Of a DNA stretch of 64,000 bases, positions 1-11,326 are shown one piece after another. A program made the translations under genes and the position numbers. Source of the DNA: Perkinsus marinus ATCC 50983. Lineage: Eukaryota; Perkinsozoa; Perkinsida; Perkinsidae. Numbering within the stretch: the first letter of the stretch is position 1; the number at the start of each line of letters is the position of its first letter. The stretch spans positions 613,341-677,340 of the forward strand of contig NW_003206658.1 of NCBI RefSeq assembly GCF_000006405.1. Direction: 5' to 3'. The notes under the pieces are model-generated. The model was not told where the DNA came from. It saw only the letters and a program-made list of their open reading frames with translations, and ran no database searches.

Positions 1-842
1 AGCAAAGACGTCTGGATAGTCGTAATGGAGAATCTCGAGCCATACTCGTAAAGACATTGGTGGAACTCTACCACGTACGTGACGTATCACACGTAGAATT
101 GAAACGTGTGGTGCGCTGTCACCGCGTTGGACGTGAGCCTAGGATGGGTGAGTGCGCAAGACGGGTATCTTCACCCGACGAATCAGACGGTTTACCTTTC
201 TCTGCATTTATACGCATTGTACTAGACCGCTGGCTTACTGAGTGTCTGCTAGTAGCAAACTGCTCACATCATGACATGATGTGACTCACATGATGATCAT
301 GTGAGTCACATGTACTCATCGTAGCAGACTGCTACGATAAGTACACGTGAGCGGAAGCAGTTGGTGACAGGAAGTATTGGAATCGACGACGGTGACGTTG
401 GGTCCATAGTCCGGAACATATTTCTGCGATGACCGGAACGAGTTTTCTTCTAGATCATTGAAATTTCCAGAATGATTCGCTGATGACCGTATGAAAACTT
501 TTGGGAATTTTTTTGGTGGTTTTTGAGAAAAAAAACTAAGAAAGAGTTCCCACCTTCCAAGAATGTAGTGAAGCCATCAAGTCTCTCTCGAATGGGAGAT
601 ATTACTGCGTATTCATGACTGATCGCAGCCCTACTCACTGTAAGTATCCGGGAGATGGATTGAATGCAAGGATGATGAACGTGAAAGTTTCACGGTGAAA
701 CCTGGAGGCCAGCAACCGAAGATGAGAGATGGCTGGTTCATGAAGCAGGGAAAGAGAGTTACGCAGAGCATGGTATTTCCCGAAGATCATCCCACGCATC
801 CTGGTGAAGCGAAAGGATTGGGACAAGTTGCTCTAGAGAGGT
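1..842. other. Left edge, no supported gene
   Basis: No reading frame here shows a recognisable domain. The stretch contains two adjacent inverted repeats (281-309 and 318-338), each with one unpaired central base. Confidence 0.4.
281..309. repeat. 29-nt palindrome, 1-nt centre
   Basis: Arms of 14 nt (GTGACTCACATGAT and its complement) flank a single central G. A second palindrome of 21 nt (318-338, arms ATCGTAGCAG, central A) follows 8 nt later. They share no sequence with each other. Confidence 0.9.
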
Positions 843-1370
843 TTGCAATGCCGTGAGAGGGAAGCCGCTTCCCGGAAGCGCCATGGGGACCTTGTCAGTT
901 TACTGGAGAATGCGAGGACTTCAAGTCACAGAAGACATTGCTGGAGGAGGAGGCAGCTGCGAGGGGGGGATGTGGTTATTTTCGGTGTGAGGTTCCACCC
1001 AGGGCTTGCCCCGATGGAGGTGGCTTATAGAAGTATCGCTAAGTATCTTCGTGTCTTGAATAGGGCAGGATCATCAGCCGGGTTCGTTGAGCGCGTGGAA
1101 GCTGCATCGGAAGTTGCTGACCTGGATATTACACTTATTCGGAAGTATTTCCGTTCAACCCGCGAATATCTCAGGCATCATGTTGAGGGGAAGAGCTTAG
1201 AGGAGATTGAAAGGCTAAGAAAAGAGAAGCGTAAACACCGGGGCGAGTCACCTGTACTATTGGAGGGTGAGAATCGCTCACAAACTGGCAACTTGCCAGT
1301 GGCAAGTACAGCAGGCAAAGATTGCGCTGAGTGCTGCCAGCTTTGGTTTTCCATAATTTTCTCTGTTTAA
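843..1370 (+). CDS. Hypothetical ORF, 175 aa
   Basis: This is an unrecognised open frame. The middle part (about residues 55-130) is rich in charged residues and looks helical, with a stretch reading EEIERLRKEKRKHRGES. There is no signal peptide, membrane segment or known motif. The frame may be one exon of a spliced gene or a chance ORF; no splice-supported continuation was found. The assignment as coding is weak. Confidence 0.25.
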   Translation: MQCREREAASRKRHGDLVSLLENARTSSHRRHCWRRRQLRGGDVVIFGVRFHPGLAPMEVAYRSIAKYLRVLNRAGSSAGFVERVEAASEVADLDITLIRKYFRSTREYLRHHVEGKSLEEIERLRKEKRKHRGESPVLLEGENRSQTGNLPVASTAGKDCAECCQLWFSIIFSV

Positions 1371-2865
1371 TACTGTGTGTAATGTACTGTTAGGATTCAC
1401 CCTATCATTGTATAGATTCCTACTGTGTGTCCTGTTGATCAATAGTTGTAGATTGGGTTAATTTCGGAGGGCGCAGGTTCAATATCGAGGGTCGGACACG
1501 TGCAAAAAAGTGGCATGAAATTTTTTTCCGAAAATTGATTGCGGACAGGCTCCATGCAATGTAACTATATAAGAGGGGCTTATATTCGGAATTTTAGCTT
1601 GAAAATCGCTCTGTAGTAAAAGTTACCTCTGCACACGTATTGTCGGTCTCTAGATGGCGCGTACTGTACATTCCAACCAGATCGAAACTGGTATCGAGCT
1701 GCGACCGCTCTCTGAGCGAAACCCTTACATCCACTCAACGAGTGTGAAGGAGGATGACCCATAGCTCACGTGCTTTCCCACCGAGGGAGAGGTTCTCACC
1801 TCGGGTTTATTACTGTTGTACTGTCTAAAATTTAGAATCTAAATCACTCTGAGAAGGTTGTCATGCCGGGTGACTTCGTTCGTACTGAGAGAAGCTTTGG
1901 TATTGCATCAACACACTGGGACGGTCCCAGTGGGACCCAGCTGATACTATACAAGTAAGGCCTACTGCTTCGCTAGTGCCTCCAGGTACCCCGTAGTCAA
2001 GTAGTTCCCCTGCATATGTCTGCATAACCACATAGTACATGAAGTCCGGTGAAGTAAGTGGTGAAGTGGCGGTATGTGTGATGAGTCATCACTGATGACT
2101 CGTCATTGTCGATTGTTTTTACCCCTCTACTCGGTTACTCTCGACTGTACCATTAAGCCGTAGCCGGGGAAGCCGTGGCCAGGTGCACCTTCTTTCGTAT
2201 TCGCTAGTGGCATTTGTAAGAGTATGGGCGGTTGGTCGCTGGCCCGTAAAGCCCGGCATAAGCTTTGATCTCAATTAGATCGATTAGTGGTCGTGAAAAG
2301 ACAAGGGGTTGTTTGACCCAAATAGGATGATTAGTTTGCCGGTTTCCAAATTACAAGGTTGACGCCGCTCAGCCTCAACCTCCGCGGGTCAGCCTACAAG
2401 TTTCTCGAGTGAGTGATCCAGCCGGGAGAGATGAGTGAGGAGAAAATGACACCCACCTTAAGGGTCCATGACGCGACTGCAAAGGGCAAGGGGCACACAC
2501 GCAAGGACTAACTCGCCACGTGGCTTCTACATTTTTCCCGAACGAGTTCGACTAGTGGGCAGGTAATAATAGAAGTATTACAGGCAAGCTTGGCTTTATG
2601 AATTCAACTACGTTGAAAGTTAGTGGTCAATAATTAGTTATGAAAGCTCGTTTGTCAAAGTTTGAAACTGTTAAATTGACAGTCAAACGCACGCAGAAAA
2701 AGATGAAGATTTCGGCGACGTTCGCCATGAATCTCCCAGAAATCAGGCGAGTTTGAATGAGTTTTGTGAACCAATTTTCAGATGTGGCGACGCGCTTGGC
2801 TCCGAAATGTGTTATCGAACCAATTCCAGCATGAGTTTCTCAAGCGTTTTTCCACCAAGACCGGT

Positions 2866-2916
2866 TATAGAACGAGTTGCCGGTCTCAGATTCTGAGATA
2901 GGCAACTCGTTCTATA
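2866..2916. repeat. Nested palindrome
   Basis: The outer arms are 16 nt (TATAGAACGAGTTGCC and its complement). The interior contains a second palindrome, TCTCAGATTCTGAGA, so two fold-back structures are stacked. Confidence 0.85.
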
Positions 2917-3159
2917 ATTTCTGAGACTTAGAACTAGTCTATCGAGTGACTCGAAACTCTCGAGTCGAGAGCCAATGCAAATAGCTCACCCATTCGTCCG
3001 AAGAAGGTCCGACCGAAGGTATTGTTAATCGGTAGCGGGCACCGGCAATATGGTTGGAATTACTCCGTCATGTCATGACGAAGCGATTGGACTGAAATCA
3101 TCACAGTCAAGGTGTCGAGAAAATACCAAGACTTAGTCCAGCTGCTGGACTCCAGCAAT

Positions 3160-3265
3160 GGGGTGAAAGGATCTATCCGAGGGTGAGGCGTGATCGGATC
3201 TATCAAATAATGGTATGTGTTCGGATCTATCGGATCATGAGGTGTTATCGGATCTATCCAATAAT
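3160..3265. repeat. Short ATCGGATCTATC repeat
   Basis: The motif (A/T)TCGGATCTATC recurs about three to four times at 25-35 nt spacing. It makes a Pro/Ile/Asp-rich minus-strand ORF (3060-3305) that is probably a by-product of the repeat. Confidence 0.5.
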
Positions 3266-3471
3266 AAGGGTGGCCATCGGCAAAGCTAGTGTTGAGCAAG
3301 ATCACGTGCCGTCATTGTCGCACGCAGCGTAGTTGTGAAAGAAGTACAGAAGAAACTGGCCCGCGTTATCGGGCAAAAATACGACCCACGAGGATAGTCT
3401 ACGGCTAATTCATAGCTCATTATGAAGCATCCTAGACTGTCTGTGTTAGATAATCTAACCCAGATAGCCAG

Positions 3472-3765
3472 CTATACAATTCCCACCTGACGTTTATTGG
3501 GCTGAAACTCAATATAGTTCCCCACAAGCATAAGGTGAGGGAATACCAAACGGTTTTCATCATCTTCCCTGAAGATGGGATGGCAGAAGCCTTCACCGTT
3601 CCTGGCATAGTTGAAATGCGTCATCTTAAGTGGGACATCTCCCTTGGGACCCATTGCAAATACCGAATTTGAAATGAACTGAATGAACGAGCAACTAAAA
3701 GTCCAAACTTCCCTCATATCATCGAAGCTTGACTTGAGTCTTCGCGGCCACGCTAGCTTGCCCAC
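3472..3765 (-). CDS. Hypothetical exon
   Basis: The last 60 residues have a globular composition (FAMGPKGDVPLKMTHFNY and later HLMLVGNYIEFQPNKR) unlike the surrounding noise, so this may be an exon of an undetected gene. No family is recognised and no splice partner could be assigned. Confidence 0.2.
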   Translation of the reverse strand: MGKLAWPRRLKSSFDDMREVWTFSCSFIQFISNSVFAMGPKGDVPLKMTHFNYARNGEGFCHPIFREDDENRLVFPHLMLVGNYIEFQPNKRQVGIV

Positions 3766-6702
3766 CGATATCAGCTATAATACCATGATAGTAAAACTTG
3801 GACACATATACTTAGATGACTGGTTCCAGTCGAAAGATTCTCGGCCTCCGATGTTTGAACAGAATGAAAAGAAGGGACAATGCCATCTACCTCAGACAGC
3901 CTCAAACTGATTGAGACCCTCAATGAATCTCTCCGCGAATGACTAATCTCGTGACCCCCGTGGTCCAAGTTCTAGAGAGATGATATCAGGTATCCAGAGG
4001 GTGTAATAGGAGTACATCAAGTATGACAATACACGATCGCCTTCTTAACACACGAGCCGATTCAAGCCATCCAATTCAATTGCTCTGTATCTTGATATGA
4101 TTTAGCTGCCACTCTATATATTAGCCCCACCATCTCGGTTGGTGTTTAGTTCAAGTCACTCAAACACCATTCGAATCGAGTCACTCGATTCGAGTGCTGT
4201 GTGAGTATTGTGGCAATATCATTGGGTGAAGACCGTGCGAATTTCGAATGATAGGCAAACCCGGATGGGAACGGCTCACCACGTAGCTCACACCACGATA
4301 ACAAGGATCATTACAACAGTTGGAGACCATTACAGAGTGACATATAAAGCAACCAGGGTCTCTGTGTTAGGAGGCTTTCAAGGTATTGCTAGGTCGAAAT
4401 CGTCCATCTCAAAACCCCTGCCAACGCGAGCAGCATTTTCAGCTCCCTCTGCTATCCGCCTTTCGAGCTCACGGTTAGTCATCATGCTCGAGTCGAGCCC
4501 TTGCTTCAGAGATCTCCTGAGAATCAGAAGACGTCATGGTTTGCCCTCCGGGCGGGCAAGTGTCGAAATTCCGCGGAAAGGAAATTTCGTCACGAAAAAA
4601 TTAGGAAACGGCGGAAATAGAAATTTTCGTCCAAACTTGGAAATTATCGCGCGCCTTGTGGGGGTGCCACTTGCATTTGCATCGTGGTTCTGCGCTGCAC
4701 TGGATTTAGCACGCCTATTGCTTCCCGTATTCCTATTGCTTGACGTAATCGGTAGAACGCAAGATATCGTAGACTACTGCCAAAAAAACTGGAGCTATGC
4801 CAACAATTTCCTCTTCTCGAGGGAGAGAAAGTAAGGTAGCAAGTTAACCCTCGAGACTCCGGCGGAGTCACTCCGCAACCCTTAAGGATATAAGCCTCAT
4901 ATATCTGATCGATATATGAGGTTGACTGCAGAATGTACCGGGAGTGACTGGTAGGCATCTGCGAGCTGCCTCACTAGCTCTGTTGGCTCATTACAAATGA
5001 AACTGAGCGGCTTTTCTTCGCGTTGATATCTGGGGCATGATTGTCTGGCTTTTTCAACAATTTCCGGCCTCAACGGAAATTTCTGAAATTTTCTCGAGGA
5101 TTTCCCAAGGAATTTTTCCCGCCCGTGCCCAAATGGCAAACCCTGGAAAACGTGCTGATGATTGCTGAGAAGGTACCGTACGAATCGTATCACGAAGAAG
5201 ACATTCTTCTTCGTGATACGACTCGTATCATACGACTGTTTAACTGAAGAGTGCCACATCTATCTCGTTGAACACCCCATCCAGCTTGACACTCACAGCT
5301 CTCTTTTAGCGTCTGCAATCCTTGCTCGGATCTTCGAGATTCTCTGGTCAATCCTAACAAATCAGACTAAGTCGTATGTTACAACGATCCTGCACTGAAG
5401 GCCTGCCGCCGCGGTGTACCAACCTCGCCATCTCGTGTTCGTCCATTTGACTACAGAGTTGGTATTTCAAAAGTTTTTGCGCTTCCTGAAATCGCATATT
5501 TCGAAGAGTCGCCATGCAACGATGGAGTTTACTCACCCAGAATTTCCCAGCCTCCACCGCACAGCTAGTGATGGATCGAAGAGGCGATATAATAATCCAA
5601 TCAGTTAACGCCGCTTTGCGTCCCCCATCGATATGCCTGTCATCTGACAACATTCCTATTCACACCCCGGATGAAGAATTCATCATTCACACTGAAGCCC
5701 GACTGAATTTAGAGCTCACAATGTTACTGTGAGATGCCCACCAAAACGAGACGCCGACAGTGTCGGCCCGACACCAGTCCGGATCATCGAAGTGCCTCAA
5801 GCGCTGTCAATCCCATTCTAAAGACCTAATGAAATCGGATGCCTACGAGCAAGCTGGAACTGTTCTACAACCCTTTCCAGACTCTGCCGACTTTTCACAG
5901 GAGTTCGACAGATACAACAGTATCCATCTCGTGGTCTATGTTCGACACAAACGAGGTGATGGCAGGTCTTCAAATAAATCAACCTGAGAATGTCAGCCTG
6001 CCCTCGAGTGTTTAGTTCGCTCAGGCTTCCTAACATCTAGTATCACTTTTCCATTCTATGGAATAACCATGAACGCATCTCAGCTCGGTCACATGTGAAC
6101 AGAACGACACTCCTACTTTTGTTTGGCCCGACACATCGGAACGTTACAGTTCAGGTCCGTCAATTCATGACGATGTTCTGTCATCAGACTCAAATTCGGA
6201 AAGAAATCAAGGTTACCTTTCAGAGAAATCGATTAAGTAAACTTTCAAGCACAAGAACATCAACGCGTCGCTTGTGTTCAGTCCCTGATCACAAGCGACT
6301 GAGCTTCAGTGCGAGCTGAATTGGGGAAAGCAAGTGCCCCATTTGAGCTAAGCATGCAGCACAATACTTTCTGGTCACGAAATTGACAACGCAAGTACCC
6401 AGTAGAGCATAAGTGACCTTCATTGTCACACTATAGCTATACGATGCTGGCAATACTATTGACGGAATAGGCTAGCCGAATACGATACCAATAACTGTAA
6501 CTTGAAAGTGGCTTCACAAGTCTCTCAGCAGTAAATACTCCAGAGTGGCTTCACTGACCATGAAATTGGCACGGGGTTGATTATAGGACATTTGCTGTGA
6601 CAGTAGTTTTGCTGGGGTAAAGTCGTCATTCGGCGACTTACGCAAAATAAAATATATCATTCAGGAAATTTGCGGTATATAGTCATTCAGAAACACAATC
6701 GC
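3766..6702. other. Intergenic, no supported gene
   Basis: Several open frames exist on both strands (including a 208-aa plus-strand frame at 4208-4834), but none carries a motif or convincing composition. Palindromes sit at 4171-4193 (11-nt arms, 1-nt centre) and 5185-5221. Confidence 0.35.
5185..5221. repeat. 37-nt inverted repeat
   Basis: Arms of 17 nt starting TCGTATCACGAAGAAG flank a 3-nt loop (CAT). The repeat is perfect and has no gene context. Confidence 0.9.
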
Positions 6703-9700
6703 TCAATTCCTAGCTTTTCTGTGACTAATGTGAAGAGCTAGATATGTGGAAGTCAACAGCGGTGGACACGGTCTTGAATGAACGACAGTTTCATACGTCG
6801 GCGATTGATCAATCAACGCTCCTGCAGATACACGGCTCATCGTAGGCGTCTCACTGGCGTCATCGTTCTCGATGTACTTGTACGCCGTGATAGCAGCAGC
6901 CCAACCACCAGCTATTGTCGTCAAGCTGGAACACAGTCGTGAAGTGAGCAGTTTGGTGAGGATTCCACTGGAGAGCGAGGACTCGTTAACTGAAAATAAA
7001 AGCTTTCCAAAACGCTATCTTTCAACTTCGTTTCGATTTCCGGCCATCGATTCCGCCATTGAATTTGAGTAGGAGTTGATACCAAAAAGACAAGGTCAAT
7101 CTTCCACCATAATGAGGCATCACATTTAACAATCAAACTCCGTCCCAGAAATGCGCTTACCATGCTTAGTAACACTTCGCACACAGCCGAACGTAAATAC
7201 ACAGCCAAAAGCTGCACCTGAGTAACAATGGCTATCAGAGTGGGCATAAAGCTGAGCGAATCGAAGCATCGAAACCAGAGATTCTCTCACTGTGACGAGA
7301 CCTAACGCATTCGGCCAACTGGCAGACAAAAACTTTCGCAATGTGGTGAAAAAAACCTCTGCTCGGAGATCTTCCCCATCTCTGTGCGCATGAGTCATGC
7401 GGCATGATGACACAGATGAGCAGCAACAACATACTCAATCATACTGATTTTCCAATACCACCACGCCTCACGGTCTTGCTGTGAGAATATGCACATGGTC
7501 AACTGCATGTGTTGGTGATAACATGAAAATTATGAGAAAATTTTGCAGAATTCACGTTAGTTTTCAGTACACTTCCGCTCATTCGTATGTCAACTTCGCA
7601 ATTGACGGAGAAACTCCTAGACTCCGCTGAGGGAAGCGAACGTATATTCCAACCCTGGTCTCAACGATAACTCGGTGACTCCAATGGAATAGCATATATA
7701 AAAAGCCCTCACCCCCAATGACACCGAGAGTTGGTCGTGCGATGGTACCCATCACTTTATAGATCGGCGGAGGCATCTTAGTGTCCGATTGCGGTCTATG
7801 TCTCCGCTTATATCTGAATACAATACGATATAGGACCGCGAGATCATCCTAAACCCATAGCAAGAACGACAACCACTTCACGAAGACTTTTTTCAGTCTC
7901 TCGAAAGGCCCTTCGTGGTGTATTGGCTGAGTCAATGTGACAATCAGATTGAGACCCCCGAATGGGATTGTCGCTCACGTATAATATATAGATAACTCAC
8001 TCAATTATATCGCCAGCCATCCTTCTATCAATGCGAACAGCTGGGAGGCCCGCTGGTGCCTAAGACATTGCGACGAACTCCCATTCAAAAGGTCCCTGGG
8101 TCAGCCCCATCATAACTCACCATATACCGATCGCTTATTCGCGACGGAGGCATCAATGCTCTCTGTATTTTACGAGGGAGCAGATGGGCCAGTCCTGGTT
8201 GGAGCATCTTCTCTAGAAAGTCCTGAAATCAAATTCCCAACTGCATAAGACCGCCGACGCTCTCCGGCGTTGACATCACAATTGGAGTGAATTGTATTAG
8301 TTTCATATCGAACAACAATCATAACTCTTTCACATTATATCGATTTTCAAATTATACCAGCTATACGCTCCCACACTCCAGACTCTGAAAAGACCAACAA
8401 TTGTTCGGCGGCTCACCTCATCCATTCCCATGAGACAGTCTCGTAAGGAATCACTTGATAGTTGAGGGTTGAATGCAATGAATATCAATCTTTGCATAAG
8501 CCTAAGAAAACACTCTACGGGCAGTGGTAACAGACGGAGCGAAGAGTTTCACGAATGCTGATTTTCATTTACCTCGAAAACTTGGTGACGCCTCGGCGAT
8601 CGACCATCAAATCAAACGCTGACGAGTGTAAGAGAAGATTCTGTAGGCCTTCTGGTAGATATACTAGCAGTCCTTCGGAGCGAACCTGAAAATGAACCCT
8701 GCCTGAATCGAACCCGGGACCTCTCACACGATAGTTACCTTGCAATACATCCCCACCACCATGATAACTACGCCTACCACTACTGCAACTACAAGAGGAT
8801 AACTCATCACAATCTGATCAAAGACGAAACTACTGCTCAGAAATATCCAACCTGGACCCACCTTGGTGATGCCTCCGAGCACACCGGCTGCGATAGAACC
8901 CACCCCTATCCATTGGATCATCGTCAAATCATCAACAACGGGGAAGAATAAACTCAATGATACCAAACCTGACCAGAAGTGAGCATTCCGAATGGAACGA
9001 AACCTTCAGCGCCACTAACGGGCATCGATCCTCGAATGAAATACTTAAAACATATTAAAGTTGGATCATCATTGATAAGGTTCTCGAACGCTGCTACGGT
9101 GGAGTCGATAGGAATAATCAAACAAACTCTGGAGTATTCCCAAGCCCTTAGATGTACCTCGCCGTTTCTTCCGATCTTCCACATAACTCTCCTCAGTGTT
9201 GCTAGTTGCTGCTGCTGCGGCGGCGGCTGTAGGCGATGATGGTGAAGGATCCATTACATGTGTTGAGCACATTACAATCACTGAAAGCGTCATTCGCCCC
9301 GACCCACACAAGGACTCGACACCCCAGAAAGCAGATTGATTGTGGTGAAGTCAATACTGAGGATTATAAGCTGGTGGACGGGCGTTCGTATCGAACCCTG
9401 GATGAGGTGCCTACAACAGGTTCAACAGATGTAAAAAGGAGAGCACCATATAACGCCAGTCTGAGGCCAGCTACTAGCACTCCGGTTTATTACTATGTAA
9501 GAATTCCTTTCCCTTTGTATTGGCTCCTGCGGACCACCGTACAGGATCTGTAAGCTCTAATGATACCCTCATATAGAAGAAGAACTATTCAGTGAAGAAC
9601 TAAGCTACTCACGATGAATTTAAAGCACTCATAGCACATAGTATCTCCAGAATCTACGGTACGTAAGGTGGGTATCATCACTCCGATCAAGCTAGTTGTG

Positions 9701-9795
9701 TCAGGAAAACCACTCCGAAGTACTATCGAGGAAAAAGACCAGGAGATCGATGGCGTCATTTTAGCGCAATACTCTCCCCCACATATTCCCAACAC
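6703..9795 (-). CDS. Spliced multi-pass membrane protein(s), unknown
   Basis: Exon-like minus-strand blocks are joined by plausible GT-AG introns. From 5' to 3' they include 9795-9592 (GGEYCAKMTPSISWSF...), about 9310-9100 (ends with a polyalanine stretch and KKRRG), about 9105-8955, and 8940-8739. The 8940-8739 block has at least two hydrophobic spans (IGVGSIAAGVLGG and YPLVVAVVVGVVIMVVG). Other blocks lie near 8660, 7776-7579 and 7247-7150, and the last exon (about 6926-6703) ends in TGA. Intron 8664-8738 keeps phase across the junction and carries a tRNA B-box. The composition suggests a transporter or channel, but no family motif was recognised. The blocks could also belong to two neighbouring genes. 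The exon chain is incomplete. Confidence 0.4.
8664..8738 (-). repeat. tRNA-like (B-box) intron
   Basis: Read on the minus strand, this 75-nt GT-AG intron carries CCCGGGTTCGATTCAGGC, a match to the tRNA T-arm/B-box in sense orientation. The flanking exons stay in phase (TGC AAG before, TAT ATC TAC after). Confidence 0.6.
9380..9415 (-). repeat. B-box-like motif
   Basis: Minus strand reads CAGGGTTCGATACGAACG, a T-arm-like motif just upstream of a coding-looking exon of the membrane gene. It probably lies in an intron, but the boundaries were not fixed. Confidence 0.4.
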
Positions 9796-10004
9796 TATGA
9801 CTGTTATTTAGCTTTTCCATGCTAGTGATAGCTGCGCTCACACTTCGAATAATCTCAATGGACGAATTGGGAGTAGACACACTGCACACACCCTTCTACC
9901 ATGTATTGCGTTTGAGGTAGCTCATGATACCGTCGATGGCGACACCGACGACAGCAACATACTATAGATATGATCACCAGTATCTATCATCACATACGCC
10001 TTGG

Positions 10005-10115
10005 GATGATCCCGCCAACGGGATCGAACCCACGACCTTTCGATTACCAGCAGGAACATATCGAACCTCTTATCCTCAAGAGGTTCCACTAAGTACGCCA
10101 CTTCTCCCGCTTGCA
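10005..10115 (-). repeat. tRNA-derived element
   Basis: Minus strand ends in AAAGGTCGTGGGTTCGATCCC, which matches the tRNA variable loop plus T-arm. An A-box-like GTGGCGTACTTAGTGG lies upstream. Between them is a fold-back (ACCTCTT/AAGAGGT) where an anticodon arm would lie. The T-stem does not pair fully and acceptor ends do not match, so this is a pseudo-tRNA or SINE head, not a functional tRNA. Confidence 0.6.
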
Positions 10116-10659
10116 CATCTACATATCAGCAGATATCGTCACGCGCCACGAAATTGCCTCTTCCCGATATCACCCGTGTATGTATCAATAGTCAAACCCA
10201 TCTCCCCACAGCCGATCACTTATTCATAAACATAGAAAACTAAAAAGCACGTCTCGGCATATCACGAGCCCAGCAGGGAGTCCCAAAGCAAACGCTCTCC
10301 AAATGAAATCAAGCCGGATGAAGCGACAAGGCGACCACCACAGAGGCTGCCCCTCGCAGCCTACAGCATACGTAACGCAAGCTACGTATTGTAATGATGA
10401 AAAACAACAATACCACCATGCTTCGCTTCGCTAGAAATTAGAACATCCATGAAGTGCACTCGATACCTTGCGCCATGAGACCCCTTATTATCGCCTTCTG
10501 CCACGCTTTGTGATAGACCGACAAGAAATAGGAAAAGGGACCCGTAAGGAATCAATACTCCCGTTTTTCTACAACCTTTGAATCTCCTCACGCTGTTGCC
10601 ATGCAATAGTACCGCATCTAACACTAGCAATGAGCGCCCTCGAATCAAGTAGCGCCAAA

Positions 10660-10775
10660 TGACAACCCCAGGAATCGAACCCAGAACCTCCAGAATACCA
10701 AACCCGAATAACTCCGCCCCTTCTAAATCGACTCGATTTAATCGACACGGTAACTTCCATCCATAATAACCGTTC
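10660..10775 (-). repeat. tRNA-derived element with GGGGCGGAG core
   Basis: Minus strand carries a fold-back (AAATCGAGTCGATTT), then AGAAGGGGCGGAGTT, then GGTTCTGGGTTCGATTCC. The GAAGGGGCGGAG block is shared with the terminal-inverted-repeat elements at 15.6 and 40.7 kb. Confidence 0.55.
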
Positions 10776-10844
10776 TGATTCAGCCGCTAAGGCAACTACA
10801 CACCCATCCGTTCTCCATTCACCTACAAGAGCACGTTCCCTAGT

Positions 10845-10890
10845 ATACTTCGAGTCATGTAATACTCCCAGGTTCGATCCCAGCACACCT
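10845..10890 (+). repeat. B-box-like element
   Basis: Plus strand reads CTCCCAGGTTCGATCCCAGC, a T-arm-like motif. It lacks a recognisable acceptor stem. Confidence 0.45.
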
Positions 10891-11224
10891 TGTTTTCTCT
10901 GCATGGGCTGTCGATCGTAGGGACTGCACAACGTTGATCAAACGTGGGTCAGCCAGCACCACAAAGAGGGTCTGCCAACACCAGGGTCGTTTTCTTCCAG
11001 CCACTACCAGCCAATCGCATTAGAGGCGGCCTACGGCCATCTAGAGATGGCTATGCGCTTCTTGCATACCTTAGTGGGAAGGTTTAACCACCTTTATCAT
11101 TGCCCTCACGATGATGAACGTGCACAGAAAGAGCGTCGGATTCAACGAACGCATGAGATACCGATCTACTTAAACCTCGACAGGCATTCGACCGGTTTGT
11201 CAATTTGAAGCATACCACAGTTAT

Positions 11225-11295
11225 GCAAGCCTCAATTACTTCAGTTGTACGACTTGGAAAGGGGACTCCCGGATCGACTCCTGGCGCGATCACTT
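11225..11295 (+). repeat. B-box-like element
   Basis: Plus strand reads GGGGACTCCCGGATCGACTC followed by CTGGCGCGATCAC. It resembles a degenerate tRNA 3' half and is the fourth such motif within 1.3 kb. Confidence 0.4.
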
Positions 11296-11326
11296 TTTAA
11301 TTTTCCTGCACTTGCATTAGCGTTTC

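Larger units (their letters stand above)
1371..3471. other. Intergenic, small repeats only
   Basis: No gene is supported. The stretch holds an imperfect palindrome near 2080-2104, a nested palindrome at 2866-2916, and a run of ATCGGATCTATC motifs at about 3165-3260. Confidence 0.4.

Noticed and set aside
4208-4834. 208-aa plus-strand ORF
   Set aside because: No motif, poor composition, no splice support, and it overlaps palindromic sequence; treated as chance.
10005-10115. Functional tRNA gene
   Set aside because: The T-stem does not pair beyond the B-box core and the acceptor arms do not match; the same holds for the other B-box loci.
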